64,000 nt of DNA from Chlorophyllum brunneum (Eukaryota; Basidiomycota; Agaricomycetes; Agaricales; Agaricaceae). The notes below the pieces were generated by a model. It was not told the origin of the DNA. It made no database searches and was given only the letters and a program-made list of their open reading frames with translations. The position numbers and the translations under genes were made by a program. The stretch spans positions 1,240,001 to 1,304,000 of the forward strand of contig OY756148.1 of assembly GCA_963576785.1 (NCBI GenBank), written 5' to 3'. Shown here piece after piece: positions 14,460 to 26,100 of the stretch (position 1 is its first letter; each line of letters begins with the position of its first letter).

Positions 14460-16812
14460 TCACTCGTCCATGTGGGAGCGAGCACCATAGACAACGGCTG
14501 ATGGTAAGCTCGAAGTAATCCTCTCCACCGTGATAAAACAGAGCCACAGGACCGCGTGACATAACCCATGAAGAAAGAAAAGGTGAAAGAAGCGAAACTC
14601 ACATATCCACCCCAACGGATTCTTACCCATGACGTCTGTCCATCCCCGCTTCCTACTCCCAGTCCACCATATATTGCCTTCGGTATCCAGATTACCCCAC
14701 TCTTCATTCCACTGCCGTCTTGCCTCCCGCTTGGCACTACAAAACATCAAGTACTGAGCTAAACGACCATTATCTTCGATTCTAAGGAATAACTCACCCA
14801 AAAGCAAACCAACCATACTCTCTCGTAAGCGCTGCCGACTCTTGTTCCTTCGTGGAGTGAATTCCCATGCTTTCGACTGTCGTTTGACACTTTATCATTA
14901 GTATGATATGGGAGCATGTGAGTACACATGTGAAGAGCGCAAACAGGGCAGCCCTATGAAAATGTAAGACAAGGAGCCCATTCCGTTGCCTCAGCCTGAC
15001 GTACAACGCGCTGGTAACAATTATTTGGGGGTCGATGTGAGCCGAAGAGGCCTCAGAGGTCCAAGCCGATACATTGAACCCGACGAGAGTTCCAAGTGTG
15101 TAGAGCGTCAATACGGCCGCCGACTGGCAGAAATTCAGGAAGAACTGCATTGCTTCCAATTCAGCCAAAATCACGAATGATGTTACAGGAGGGGGAAGCA
15201 TACTTTGTGGTTCCTGGCGCCAACGCATTGTCCTATCCCTGATGTAAGACACGACCTCAGTGAAACAGTAGCGGAACACAACACGGCGCACGTACAAGGG
15301 CAATGATGGTCAAATTTCAACACGCACTAACACGAACGAGTGATGAGAAATCGAAACGTTCAGGTGCCATGACTTACAGTGCCACAATTTCGACAGTGAT
15401 GAGCCCGAAACGGCTTCACGATTTCGTCCCGGCCGCAATACCGATGCGCAGGATGCAATACAGGTATTGTTGAGAGCCGCCTTCGAACAGCAGGTAGCCC
15501 CCTCGTGTCACGGCTGGTACTGCGATCGCCGCAGCAAACAGCACAAGGGAACAATAACAGTTTCCACGAGGATTTGTTTTCGGATGCGGGAACCTTGGAA
15601 TGCGACGATGCCGTCAACAGTGGCCCACCAGGGTTAGTCTTTCGCGAGCCGTCATCTAATATTGAGACATGTGGTGGCCCCTGCCCATGAAGGGGACCCA
15701 TTTCAAGGGTGTGCGCATCACGTCTGTCTTCCCCCGGATTTCTCTCTGGTTGAGAATGCTCTTGCTCAGGAACAAAAATCGAAAATGGAGGCTCAAACGG
15801 AGTCCTCAGCCTTCCCTCTCCCACTCCTCCGTCTTCCTCACCGACTGTAGGCGTGCTGACTGGTCCCCTTGCACTCGAATCGGTAACCTGTTCCTCCCTC
15901 TCAGAACTTAAACTGCGTCCGTGTGTAGATGTTCGAAGAACAATGTTTTCGTAGGATGGTCCAGCAATGGTTTCGGTGGGAGGCGGACGATGATTGAGAT
16001 GACTCGGTACGTGACTAGACGTGGAAGAATACGAAGGTTTATTATAACGATGAGTTCGTGTTGGATCGAACTCCTGTTGTGATTTCGGATTCTCGAGCTC
16101 TGGCTGGTAAGGCGACAAGGTGTTTTCTAGGTCGAAATCCGATTGTCGGGTATTGGGCACTTCAAAATACGGTTGAGCAGTCTTGGGTATATACTGTGCT
16201 GGAGTTAGTTAGATTACTGCCACACGTTTGGCGGACGCACATCTCTAGCAAATCCCGGCGAAGTTAGTACCACCTTCGGACTTGTTAACAACTATGTTAG
16301 TCGTGAAAAGGATATCAACACCTTTATGTATGCCCATATCATCCACAAATACAGGACACAGAAAATAACCAGTAGTATAACTGCATGTAAGGATGGATTA
16401 GTTAAAGGTTTATATCACCCACAGTTGGCCCGAACAAATGGCGGAAAAACTCACTTCCTGCCGATCTTCCTGCTGAGGACTGCTGAGTTTGCTTGATTAT
16501 ACTCATACAAAACCTCCCAATATAAACATATCCCGCGTATCCCATTATCCCGAGTGTGATAACCACCGCTATCTTTCGAGTAACCCATGGTTGCGGTGCC
16601 GTGCGGTTTGCTTTCTTCTCTTGTGCGCGAAATGCAGCTTCCTCGACAACTCCGCAGCACTGGTGCTCAGACATTTGTGGAACCACATCTTCTAGATGGG
16701 CATCAGTTGTGCTCGTAGATGCTACGCTTGTTGCGTTTCGTCGTCCGGTCCTTGGTTTCCTAGTCCTATGTAATCGTTGCGAGCGTGACGTTCCCGGAGT
16801 TCGGTGGGGCAT
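14460..16812 (-). CDS. DHHC-type protein S-palmitoyltransferase
   Basis: Integral-membrane S-acyltransferase that transfers palmitate to cysteines of substrate proteins. The N-terminal exon (start 16812, MPHRTPG) ends in membrane helix 1 (RKIAVVITLGIMGYAGYVYI). The next exon is helix 2 (LLVIFCVLYLWMIW), followed by the family segment TSPGFARD. A Ser/Pro-rich linker of about 230 residues precedes the cysteine-rich domain, which is split over exons: KPFRAHHCRNCGT, then FDHHCPW (the catalytic DHHC cysteine), then IGQCVGARNHK. Helices 3 and 4 follow (FFLNFCQSAAVLTLYTLGTL and a segment with FALFTCVLTCSHIILM). Then come the TTxE-type motif QTTVES and the tail NEEWGNLDTEGNIWWTGS, DVMGKNPLGW. The last exon and the stop at 14460 are uncertain because frames on both sides of the final intron are open. 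It could correspond to a PFA-family member; I do not assign which. Confidence 0.92.
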
Positions 16813-17598
16813 AAATTCGGGATTTGAGTGTCGAAGTGTTTGCTTGTCGTCAATGCGAGAGTGTTCATAAACCGAAAAGAAAAGAAATAGAGAGATGGCA
16901 CAGTGAGAAAGGAAGAAGGACGAGAGCGAGCAGCCAAACCAAACCTGCACGGCAAATTAGATGACGCACATCGATTACATAACCCTGCTATTCTTCTATG
17001 TATCACTATCTTCGCCTGAAAGTATTACCCCCAACTTCCGATCTCTTGACAATTAGGAAAACCATCGCGAATGCTCTTTCTCTTACGTTTGGTCTGTCCG
17101 CAGAGGGAATGTACATAGACATTCTTTACATGTCCGAGTGCGGAGAATGTGTTCTCAGAGTCAAACAAAGGTGGGCATATATTTGCATGCACCAGTACTC
17201 CTTTTTTCCGACACTCTAGAAAGTGATGCCCCGAAAATATTGACAAGCCTGGCGTCCTGGACTGAAGCCTGTCAATTTACTCTCATTGGGGAATCTCCAT
17301 TCTTGCCTTCTTTACTGGTTGAACCCTTCACATGACATATTCTATGAATCATCGTACGTCTCAAACATAGGTCACGCCACATCTGTGCTCACGACAAGTA
17401 AAGCCTAGCATATTTCTGAGCTCTACTTTTTAAGTACGAGAATACACAATTGAGGGGCTGTGGATATTCTAGTCATTGAACCGAAGGTATGTGGAACTGA
17501 ATAATACGGGGAAAAGTAAGGGACATTTGTAAATGGCAACATTTTAACGGACACGATGTAACACAAAAGGTGTAGTATGAGGCAAAAATGATGGTGAT
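16813..17598. other. intergenic, palmitoyltransferase promoter to tRNA
   Basis: Upstream region of the minus-strand palmitoyltransferase gene and 5' flank of the tRNA gene. ORFs here are short and unconserved. The reading frame of the palmitoyltransferase remains open to 16950, presumably 5' leader. Confidence 0.4.
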
Positions 17599-17682
17599 GC
17601 CACTGTAGCACAATGGTAGTGCGTTGCTTTCCTACGAAGCTATGCGAGGCAAAGGTTGCGGGTTCGATCCCCGTCAGTGGTT
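17599..17682 (+). tRNA. tRNA-Arg(CCT) with a 12-nt intron
   Basis: Cloverleaf folded by eye. The acceptor GCCACTG (17599-17605) pairs with CAGTGGT (17675-17681), with one terminal G-U. The D arm is GCACAATGGTAGTGC. The anticodon stem TTGCT (17624-17628) pairs with GGCAA (17648-17652), and the T arm is GCGGGTTCGATCCCCGT. The anticodon loop reads TTCCTA, giving anticodon CCT at 17631-17633. A 12-nt insert (17635-17646) sits at the canonical position after nucleotide 37. Internal A and B boxes (GTAGCACAATGG, GGTTCGATCC) are present, and a T4 run follows at once. Removing the insert leaves 72 nt, a normal length. The anticodon depends on this intron placement. Confidence 0.9.
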
Positions 17683-17685
17683 CCA

Positions 17686-17689
17686 TTTT
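17686..17689 (+). terminator. RNA polymerase III T4 terminator
   Basis: A run of four T residues three bases after the mature tRNA 3' end, the standard Pol III stop signal. Confidence 0.7.
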
Positions 17690-17747
17690 GTCCCCGATAC
17701 GTGAGCGGAGAACCGATCAATCCCCACCTCGTTTACGATCTCCTGCT

Positions 17748-18849
17748 ATGTCCAAAACATTGAGTACTGGGACTCTCAGTCTCCGCTTCATGCAAAATGC
17801 CCTTCGTCGACAGAAAAACGAACCGGTTGAACTGGAGCGTGCAGAGGTGAAGGATGAAGGCAAATGGGAGGTCAGGCAGGATATCAAAAAAGCATGGGGA
17901 ACCACGCAGGAAACACCGCACAAGTGCGTATCCGGTCACACTTTGCGTGGTCGCAGTCTTATAATTCACCACTCGCCAGCGACTCTGTGGAATACGAACC
18001 TTCATATCTGCCATTCCTTTTCTCATCAGATCATGAGGATACTGCGAGCCACGCACCAAAACCTCTTGGACGACGCATGTTTGATAAAAAGGGCCAAGAC
18101 GTTTCACAATCACAACCACAATCCCAAACGCAACAAGTAACTCTCTTTAACTCGTTATGTGGGCCTGTGAGCTGATCCAACTGCGTTTCGTATCATAGAC
18201 CGCTGAAGGTATCGAAGGAGATAGTTCCCTTGACAAGAGCGATTCCACCACCGACATAGATGACGATGCTACACCATCAATGCAAGCTTCTAAGCATGAC
18301 GAACCCCTTACAAAGGGACGAAAATTCAAGGTCCATGCGAAACCCAGATCGATATCGTCAGCGTTTGGTAGGGACCTCAAAGGTTTCGATGCTCTCGATC
18401 GATCAAACAAGGACGGACGGAGATTGTCTACAGGGATAGGACAGAAGAGCGCTCGAGAGGCGATATTCAATTCTCTGAACGGTGTGGGCACTGATCTACG
18501 GCCTACGAAGAATGCACCGGAGGATAGACATGCAAGCGGACTTGAAGGAACACCGGGTACCCATCGACCGGAACTAAAACAGCAAAAGCAAAAGCAAAAG
18601 CAACAGCAAAAGTCGACTAATGTAGCACCCATAGGGTTCCTTAAGCCTTCGGGTGTGGATGAGCCTGCTCCGCAGAAGATTGTCCCTGATACTGTAACGG
18701 GCAAGAAGCCTTCCAAATCCCCATTGCCTGAGATCCTCGACGGTGCAAGAAAGAAGAGACCATGGGACTCAGGCGACGGCCCGGGTGACGAAGACAGGAA
18801 AAAGACCAAGCAAAAGCAGTCCATGTCTAGCAAAGGTACAATGGGCTAA
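17748..18849 (+). CDS. MPP6: MPP6 family nuclear exosome cofactor
   Basis: M-phase phosphoprotein 6 family. In yeast and human, MPP6 binds the nuclear exosome, helps recruit the helicase Mtr4 and aids rRNA and cryptic-transcript processing. Three exons (17748-17923, 17980-18136, 18199-18849) give 327 aa, all junctions in frame. The family signature is at the N-terminus: STGTLSLRFMQNALRRQK, ERAEVKDEGKWEV and KKAWG. It continues across intron 1 with YEPSYLPFLF and GRRMFDKKGQD. The central block FGRDLKGFDALDR and the late IGFLKPSGVDEP also fit. The C-terminal half is long, basic and low in complexity. It includes a QK-rich tract encoded by repeated CAAAAG units and a KKRPWDSG element. Yeast and human proteins are under 200 aa, so this one is extended. 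It starts 66 nt after the tRNA. Confidence 0.9.
18580..18612 (+). repeat. CAAAAG microsatellite inside MPP6
   Basis: Imperfect tandem hexamer (CAAAAG, with CAACAG variants) in the third MPP6 exon, encoding an alternating Gln-Lys tract. A unit change would keep the frame. Confidence 0.8.
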
Positions 18850-21168
18850 CAATAATCTAGGTATGTTTTCCCCGTTCAATCGGCATCAACTACTCACTCA
18901 ACGGAGGCAGTATTTTTCTCTTGTCCGAGGCTCACTTTTTGGACCTCATACCCCCTATGACAGTACATGGGATTTCCAAGCTGAGATATTTACGCAGTCA
19001 GTGCCCCTGGACTATTGTCTACCGCCTGAAAGCCCACCCAATGGATAAGCCGCCTGGCCCTTTATTCTCGGAATCTTTATGTCTTCAGGTTTAACTGACT
19101 AGTATATACACATGTTTCAAGTCATGGATCTCAACCGTACCAGTTCAACGATGGGTCAAATCAGATTCAGCAACGATGATGCAGGCGCCATCAATATCGC
19201 CGAAATGAAGTTGTTGGAGGTCCATCGTGTTGACGAGTGCACTTCCCCGACTCCGGCACTCCCTGTTACTTCCGAGCTACTTTTAGAAGTGACAATTAGG
19301 TTATTCAACAGACTCAACGCGATGTACTGCCCATGCATGGGAGACACCAAGCAGCTGGGGCACAGACTGACCGCAAACCCGGCATTCGTGAACCTGAACG
19401 GATTTATCCAAACGTGTTTTACTCGCTGTGGGCTCGCGTTGGACATCTTGACAATCTTGAACCCCGAGAAAGTGGCCTATATGTAGCTGTTTCACGGCCA
19501 CCGCATTTGTGTATAGCTATCAATCAACAACTAGTGGACATGTGCAGTCCTGCCACCTGAACGTACACTGCCCCATCGCTATCTTATAGCATCAGTTCGT
19601 TTATGGGACGTGGTTCATCACTACCTCTGGCAGATGCTCCAGTAAATAAGTCATGCACTTGACCCATTAATATCTCGTCCGTACAGCGTTCATGAGCTAG
19701 GAGAATCGGGTGCAGAGGTGAATGCGAGCTAGAAGCACTTGCGTAATGTGGTTGAGACAACGTATGCGGTCATCGAGAGATTCGAAGGCTGACAAAGATC
19801 AGCGACTTTCGGAATAAATCTATGACGACCTGGGATGGAGAGAGCGATGTCATGGATCTTGCCGTTGCAAGTCCTTTTTAGGCATCGACTAAGGGAACAC
19901 GGCACGATCGCCGTTTCCGAGCTGCTGCATTTGAGAACCCCCTTGAATGGGTTCTCCCGGGGAAGGGATACCTTCAAGCCCCTGAGGAGATATATGACTG
20001 TTCCGAGATAAATTCTAGAACGGCGCGGGGGTCACACCAGCTCAATGTAGGGAATGATTAGACATTTCAATGGTCTGGTATAGGTTTTCCGGTGTTTAGC
20101 TGGGAATTGTGCGTGTGTGCAGTGTGGTGTCCAAGTGACATGACATAAGGAGAGTAATGGGACCGAGGCAGGACCCTGCAGAACGCAGATTGCCATGAGA
20201 GCTTTCCGCTTAAAGATCAGCGATGTTCTGCGAGGGCGAATGTGATTTCTCTAACGTTGACTATTATACAAAAGCTTAGCTTGAAATTCCCAGAATTCAG
20301 AATCAACAGTATGAAACCCGAGGCCTGAGAGTAAATCATTTGGAGTCGGGTTCAAATAGGGCGAGTGTGACTTCATCACCGATTCACATAGTTAAACGAC
20401 GCCTTGAGTTGGTGGGTACTCCGATGTCGGTACAACTTGGCTTTGTGTGTCGAGGTCAAGGAGATTTGCGGAAGCCACGGGTGACATCCGAACCTGGCCC
20501 TTTGGTCTAGACATCGGGAAAAGCTGCGTATTGTGGTATCCCACCGGCGGTCATAAGGGGTAACCTCGACCCCCAATGGCCTCATCAGTTTTATGTGGAC
20601 ACTGGTATAAGGGGGGTTGAGAGCATCTGTAGACAGCCGGGTCGATATGCGGCTGGGAAAATGGCGCCTATTTTGTCGGAAATTCTGGAGTAAGATGGAT
20701 CAATAACTTGACTGAGACAGTTGGGAGTCCAGGACCGATCAATCTGTCAGAATACAAGGGGACGGCTTCGAGCTCGAAGGCGCAAACCGTATATTGGACT
20801 CTGGGAACGGTGTGTGGCAAGGTAGGATTGGTACTAGTGACATGGAAGTGGGATGAGGGGATGACCGCAAGATAGGGGACGGGGTGATTGGACAACAGGA
20901 ACAAATACCACAAAAGGCAGTCTGGATCAATGCCAAGACGAAGTTGATGTTCAACTTGGGCATTGGCTGATTGACATTCGACAACCGTCACGACCACGGA
21001 GGCCCGCTCCTTCTGCTCCCAGCACTGCGTTATTTCATCCCTTACACCTCTGTACGTCTCGCAAACTGGAGCATCAGCCTTCACGTATTTCACGATACGT
21101 CACGCCTCCTTCACGAACCCATCAACGGAAGCTACGAGATCTATAAACCATTGCTGTGCTTGCTATCA
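18850..21168. other. gene-poor stretch after MPP6
   Basis: About 2.3 kb without a supported gene. A 124-codon ORF at 19112-19486 (+) lies opposite an almost equally long antisense ORF and has no recognisable domain. The part after 20971 is open in frame with the membrane-protein gene and may be its 5' leader or an upstream exon. Confidence 0.4.
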
Positions 21169-23120
21169 ATGGCTGCACTTTACTTGCACAACGCAATCTT
21201 TACACCGGAACCTTCAGATATATCCAGGTCATCGCCATTTCCACACTCGAGGAATGTGTCCACTACTTCTGGCACGACTCTGCATGCCAGTGGTTCTGAG
21301 CACTCTCACCCAAACGAGCCCCTATTACACCCGACCACCCCGGATTCATTGGCATACCTTGATCTCTTCTCGAGACAACCTACCTTGGTTGATGAACCCG
21401 GCCCGTTAGAGTGGGGAACCGACCCGACGCTGCTAGGGGATCCACCAACTCTACGAGAAAAGAAGAATTTTTGGGAAAAGATGATTAGAAAACGCCTCAA
21501 ACGCTTGCGCTTTCTCATGCGATCTTTGGAACTAATATTCGGTGCGAGCAACTCTCCAGTACATACAATTCGTTTCCGCTTATGGCCGAATAGGGGGTTG
21601 GGCTGTCTACAATACTACAAGATATTTCCTCGCATTTACAACCTATGATTCAGTGGAAGGACAGCTAGTGTCTCTGGCATTGGGGACGTGTACCGGTGTC
21701 TCATTTGCTCTTTTGGCTACAGCCGCGATATTTAATTTTTTCAAGCTCCACTTACTGATGCATTCTGTCCCCTTCCGATTTATCTCAATAACGATCGTAT
21801 CCTGCCTGTGTCTCTCCTCCTTGGCACTTATTTCACCCGCGATTGTCAACATGGTCATGCTCTTCGTTTGGCGAGCCCGTTCCGATCAGGAGCTGTCAAC
21901 GGAGATGCGCTGCCGCATTGACATTGATGTCATTTGGTCTGGTTCAAAACAACCCTGTCCCAAACCCTATGGATGGGGTGCTTGGATGGCTTTATCTGCA
22001 ACCCGACTGGGCATCACGGCCATCCTGATTGTCAGTTTACTAGTCTATTTCATTTCACTGGTCCATACTCACATTTCCATAGGCCTTCTATTATGCCTTT
22101 CTCATTGCCTATGAGAGAACGCGAAGACCAACCAAGTGGGTTAACCCATCCTGCCTACGTCGGCATAGACACTCGGACTCTATCCAGGCTACCATAGCCC
22201 CACGACCCACCCAAGTGTCTTCCCACTCCCTAGTTACCTCCACACTACAACAGCAGGCCTCGCGTTCAACCATTGTCTCAGTTTCACCATCCAAAAAGTC
22301 TTCCTTACACCTTTCGCGCTCCGCTGCATCTACCAATGCCTCAAGTGAATCCAACTTCCAGCACACTCCTTCTGTTGACCTCAATGTCGACGGGGATCGT
22401 GAGGCAACTGGATTTGTGGAGCGATTCCGTTCAATTGTCTCCCAGATCACGCGCGAGACCGACCAAGCCGTGGCTTTTGCGCGCTCAGACAATTCATCCG
22501 ATTCTTCTTCGGGTTCCCAGCCTACGAATGACCAAATCTACGAATTTTACCCACCACCAATACCTCCAAGCATTGGCTACAATGAATTCGGTCAACCCTA
22601 CCCACCCGAAGAGTCAGTCCCAATGTTGAATGGGTTCATTCGTCGTATGCCAACCATTGAGAGCATGGGTTCACGGGAGGTTGCCAGTACAAGGCGGGGC
22701 TCGAGCGTTTGTAGTGGGAGCATTGTGGATCGTCTCGCAGGGACGAATAATAGTCGACCTCCGACGCGGATTTCACTTTGCCCCCCAGGGAGCGACCCAC
22801 CAAGTCGGACCAATAGTTTATCCAAGCATGCTTCTGATATCATTGGAAGCATGTCGAGCCCCAGTACCAATGCAATGGGGAATACTAGCGAGGTCGGGGA
22901 GTTAATTCGGGTCACCAACGAGAGAAGCAGTCCATCTCCCAGACACTCGGCTCAATCGTTTAATCTGTCTGCACCGACACAAGCCACTAGTACACAAGGC
23001 ATGAGTAGCCAGTCATCCCGAGCCAGCACTACTCCCACAACATATTATACCGCTACCATAGGAAGTGCCTCCAGTGTTCCCTCTTCTATGGGAGGAAGCG
23101 AGCATATAGCGGACACATGA
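21169..23120 (+). CDS. polytopic membrane protein, Ser-rich cytosolic tail (frame break)
   Basis: I do not recognise a named family. The chosen start (MAALYLHN) begins a Ser/Pro-rich hydrophilic region. A basic amphipathic segment follows (KKNFWEKMIRKRLKRLRFLM). At about 21540 the coding frame shifts by one. The downstream frame continues with several membrane helices (GIGGW-like start, SLALGTCTGVSFALLATAAI, FISITIVSCLCLSSLALI, SATRLGITAILI). A clean 52-nt intron (22031-22082) joins to AFYYAFLIAYERTRR. A Ser/Thr-rich tail of over 300 residues runs to the stop at 23120. No GT donor lies between about 21418 and 21541, so a normal intron removing the shift would also delete the basic segment. 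That suggests a real -1/+1 lesion, a sequence error, or an unusual junction. The topology resembles fungal proteins with a membrane core and a long regulatory tail. No function is assigned. Confidence 0.6.
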
Positions 23121-26100
23121 TTTTTTAAACTGCTCATAACTATGGATACCCAAGGACTTCATCTCATCTATACCTGACAGTTCCGTTTGTGGATTATCTT
23201 ATACTTTTCGATCTTCTTGCATATTCTTATTTATAATCTGGGTGGATTCCAAGAGAGCTTGGCAGGAGCAGTAATCCACAGCGAACAAGAAATCAGAATG
23301 TTAACTTATCCCTCTTTTCGGTCCAGCTAGCCGAACGACCATCCGAACATCACAGAGGAACCTGTATCCCGAATGTCTCGTCGGCGCTTGTTCTATTTTT
23401 CTCTACAACTCCGTGTGGCACACGCTGCTCGTACTTAATAGGATAGATCAGGGGCAGCTCCTCGGACTACAAAACCAAAACCGAGGTTGCCATCAATCCC
23501 CACAATGTTCATTATGTTCTGATGTGTAACCATGTAAAATTATACGTGTGGAACGTTCAATGACGCCTTGGTGAGTTGATGACGAAGGCCTACCTGAACA
23601 ACAGAACCACCGGCCAAATCACGAGGCCGAGAAGGTGCATCAGCTTAGGTGCCCCGGAATCCCCGAAAGACAAAACAATGCTGTGACTAATCGTTTGGTC
23701 CTGGGGAACATCATTGGGATCGCCGGAAAGAGGGTACCAACTTGTATAGTACGGGCGTTGCGGTGTCCAATCGATATATATGGACCTACAACCGATCAGA
23801 CCTCGTGCAATCCCAATGGGGTAAACATACCCTAGATCGTTTCCTTCTTCTGGGACATCGAACAGCTCATTGGCCCTTTCCGGTGTACGTCTACCAGGAG
23901 ATAACGCAATAAGCCTGAAATTGTTCGTCTTGTTTCATTGTATTGGCACCGGTGGCACGACATGTGGCGTTTAGGGGATCATAGCACCATGAGTCTGCCA
24001 GGAACTCGTCCCAGAAGGCCTGTGGCAAGGTCTGCAGACCAAAGTCGTGGCGGTCATAACGACACATCAAGACCGAGTCTTTCCACAGTTCCTGTCGTGC
24101 AATTATCTTAATGGAGTTTGCAGAAGGAGAAACCCAGAAAAGGGTATGTTTATGTAACTTCTTTTGAATACAAGACCATGCCGCGAAGCAGGACAAGAAA
24201 AAGATCACCGCGACACACGGGACATCGCCTCAGTCATCAGCTTCGCATCCAATGCTTCTGACAAACCATGGCCGGTACGGGCTTCTCGCTATCTATGTGT
24301 CTTGATTTACTATATATGTGTGACTTGCAAATTGTGTTGCGGCTTGAAATGAATCCTCATTAAGCGTAGTAGTATGAACTCGGGAGAACAACACAGTCGA
24401 ATATCAGACGTTGATATATTGATCCCCGTTATCGAGCACTCTCGGAGAAAGCCTGTTCTTCCGTTCGGCCTACCCTCGATTTACTTCCCAACATGAATAT
24501 ATTAACTGTCTGTGTCACTCGGAAGCTCGATACAATCCCCTCTTCTCAGACTGGTCATATTCATCTGTGATGAAATTGGGAGAATGTATACCGCGGACGT
24601 TAGTGTGCATATAGTTGCTGGTGTGAAGGTTCCCCGGCTGTTTATTCCATGAGGTGAAGGGGATCCAGTGGTACGGCTATAGATGTCAGCTGGCTGACCA
24701 TCCACAAGTCCCCGGAATGTCCAAGTAGTAATTCCCTTGTGCTAGGGAGAGAACCAAGTAATTGTAAACTCATTGGATTCGGATTCACAATCGAAGTCTG
24801 TAATGCCACAAGACCCCGAAGGAATCGCTAAGTAGTATACTCAACTTCTCAGGCCTCAGGAGTCGGAAACACGGATCTTTGACTGGGCTTCTGCTCTTAT
24901 CTTACAACTCCTTTAAGCGGGCACATAGATAGAACCTTGACCTTCATCATCCTTTCACACACGAGGTGTATACATTAATAAATGCCAAGCATAGAACTTT
25001 CGTCCGCCTATTACTGGCCAAAAAAAGCTGAAAAGTTTACTTTTGCGCATTGAAAGGTGGCTAGCATGGACAAGGTCTACAGGGTCTAACCTGATAAATA
25101 TACAGTCTCACCACTGATGGCTTTTGAACTCACTGGGATCACTTCCGAATTGAGCGGCTGTGGGGTAGACTGGAGCGAATTAGCGATTGAGACATGTGCA
25201 CGATTCATAGGCGCGCGCGTAATATATAGACATAGAGATATGGAGCGAGCCCGCCCCCATTTGATATATAGGTTTCTGGGACCTTGCGGCCGGATGTCAT
25301 CTGGGATGCCCACCTGAAGCTATTTCGGAGCAATGATCACCGGCGGTTTCTTAGATGCCTTATAAGCCTAGATGTCCTTGTTGGCTCCCCAGAACTCATC
25401 AGAAGGACTCTGACTAGACCTGATGAAGCTATTCTCACCCATTCGTCTGGTTGGGATGAATTATCATTTGATGTTGAGTAGGTTGAGTGAACTAATGTCA
25501 ATAATCAGACAACCCTAGTCTAGATTCCTCCCCGTATCGCTGAGTTTGGCGAGAGTCTCCCATTGTAACGGTTTGGGGTAGCCACCCGACGAAAATCTAA
25601 ACATTTCGCACGTCGTCTTCATTCGCCAGTAATGTCATACCCACGACGATCGTCGATAGCTTCCGCGTGAGAGGCATACGAAGAAATGTCATCGCGGAGT
25701 CTTATGGGGCCCGAGCTGACACCGGAATTCCACACGCCTACTTCGCCTTGTACTCCAAAAGCAGTGATACTTGCCCCAGCAGCTGCCTGTAGGTAATGGC
25801 AAAGTGAACCTGAACATATGTCGTGGTACTGGAAAACATAGCAAGATCGATACCACTCTCTTTCACTCACGGTCCCGAAATTCTTGGCAGGAAGTCACCC
25901 CAATACCTGCGCCCACGTAAATGTCGGCCGTTTCAGATGCACTTCAAAACTCATGGCAGCGTAGGTGCTACTGCTAGCTTCTACCTGCAATTGTTCGCGG
26001 ATGGATTCTCCGCGCTCACCGTGGCAGAAGCACAATACCACTAGTGAGTGCCCTTCTGTCTAGGTGCGACACGGATTTGATTTGGGTGGAATATCTGGTG

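Noticed and set aside
17423..17686. Minus-strand ORF with an MEPLTGIEPATF start
   Set aside because: It is the antisense of the tRNA gene; such translations are a known artefact.
19112..19486. 124-codon plus-strand ORF after MPP6
   Set aside because: An antisense ORF of similar length exists and no domain is visible.
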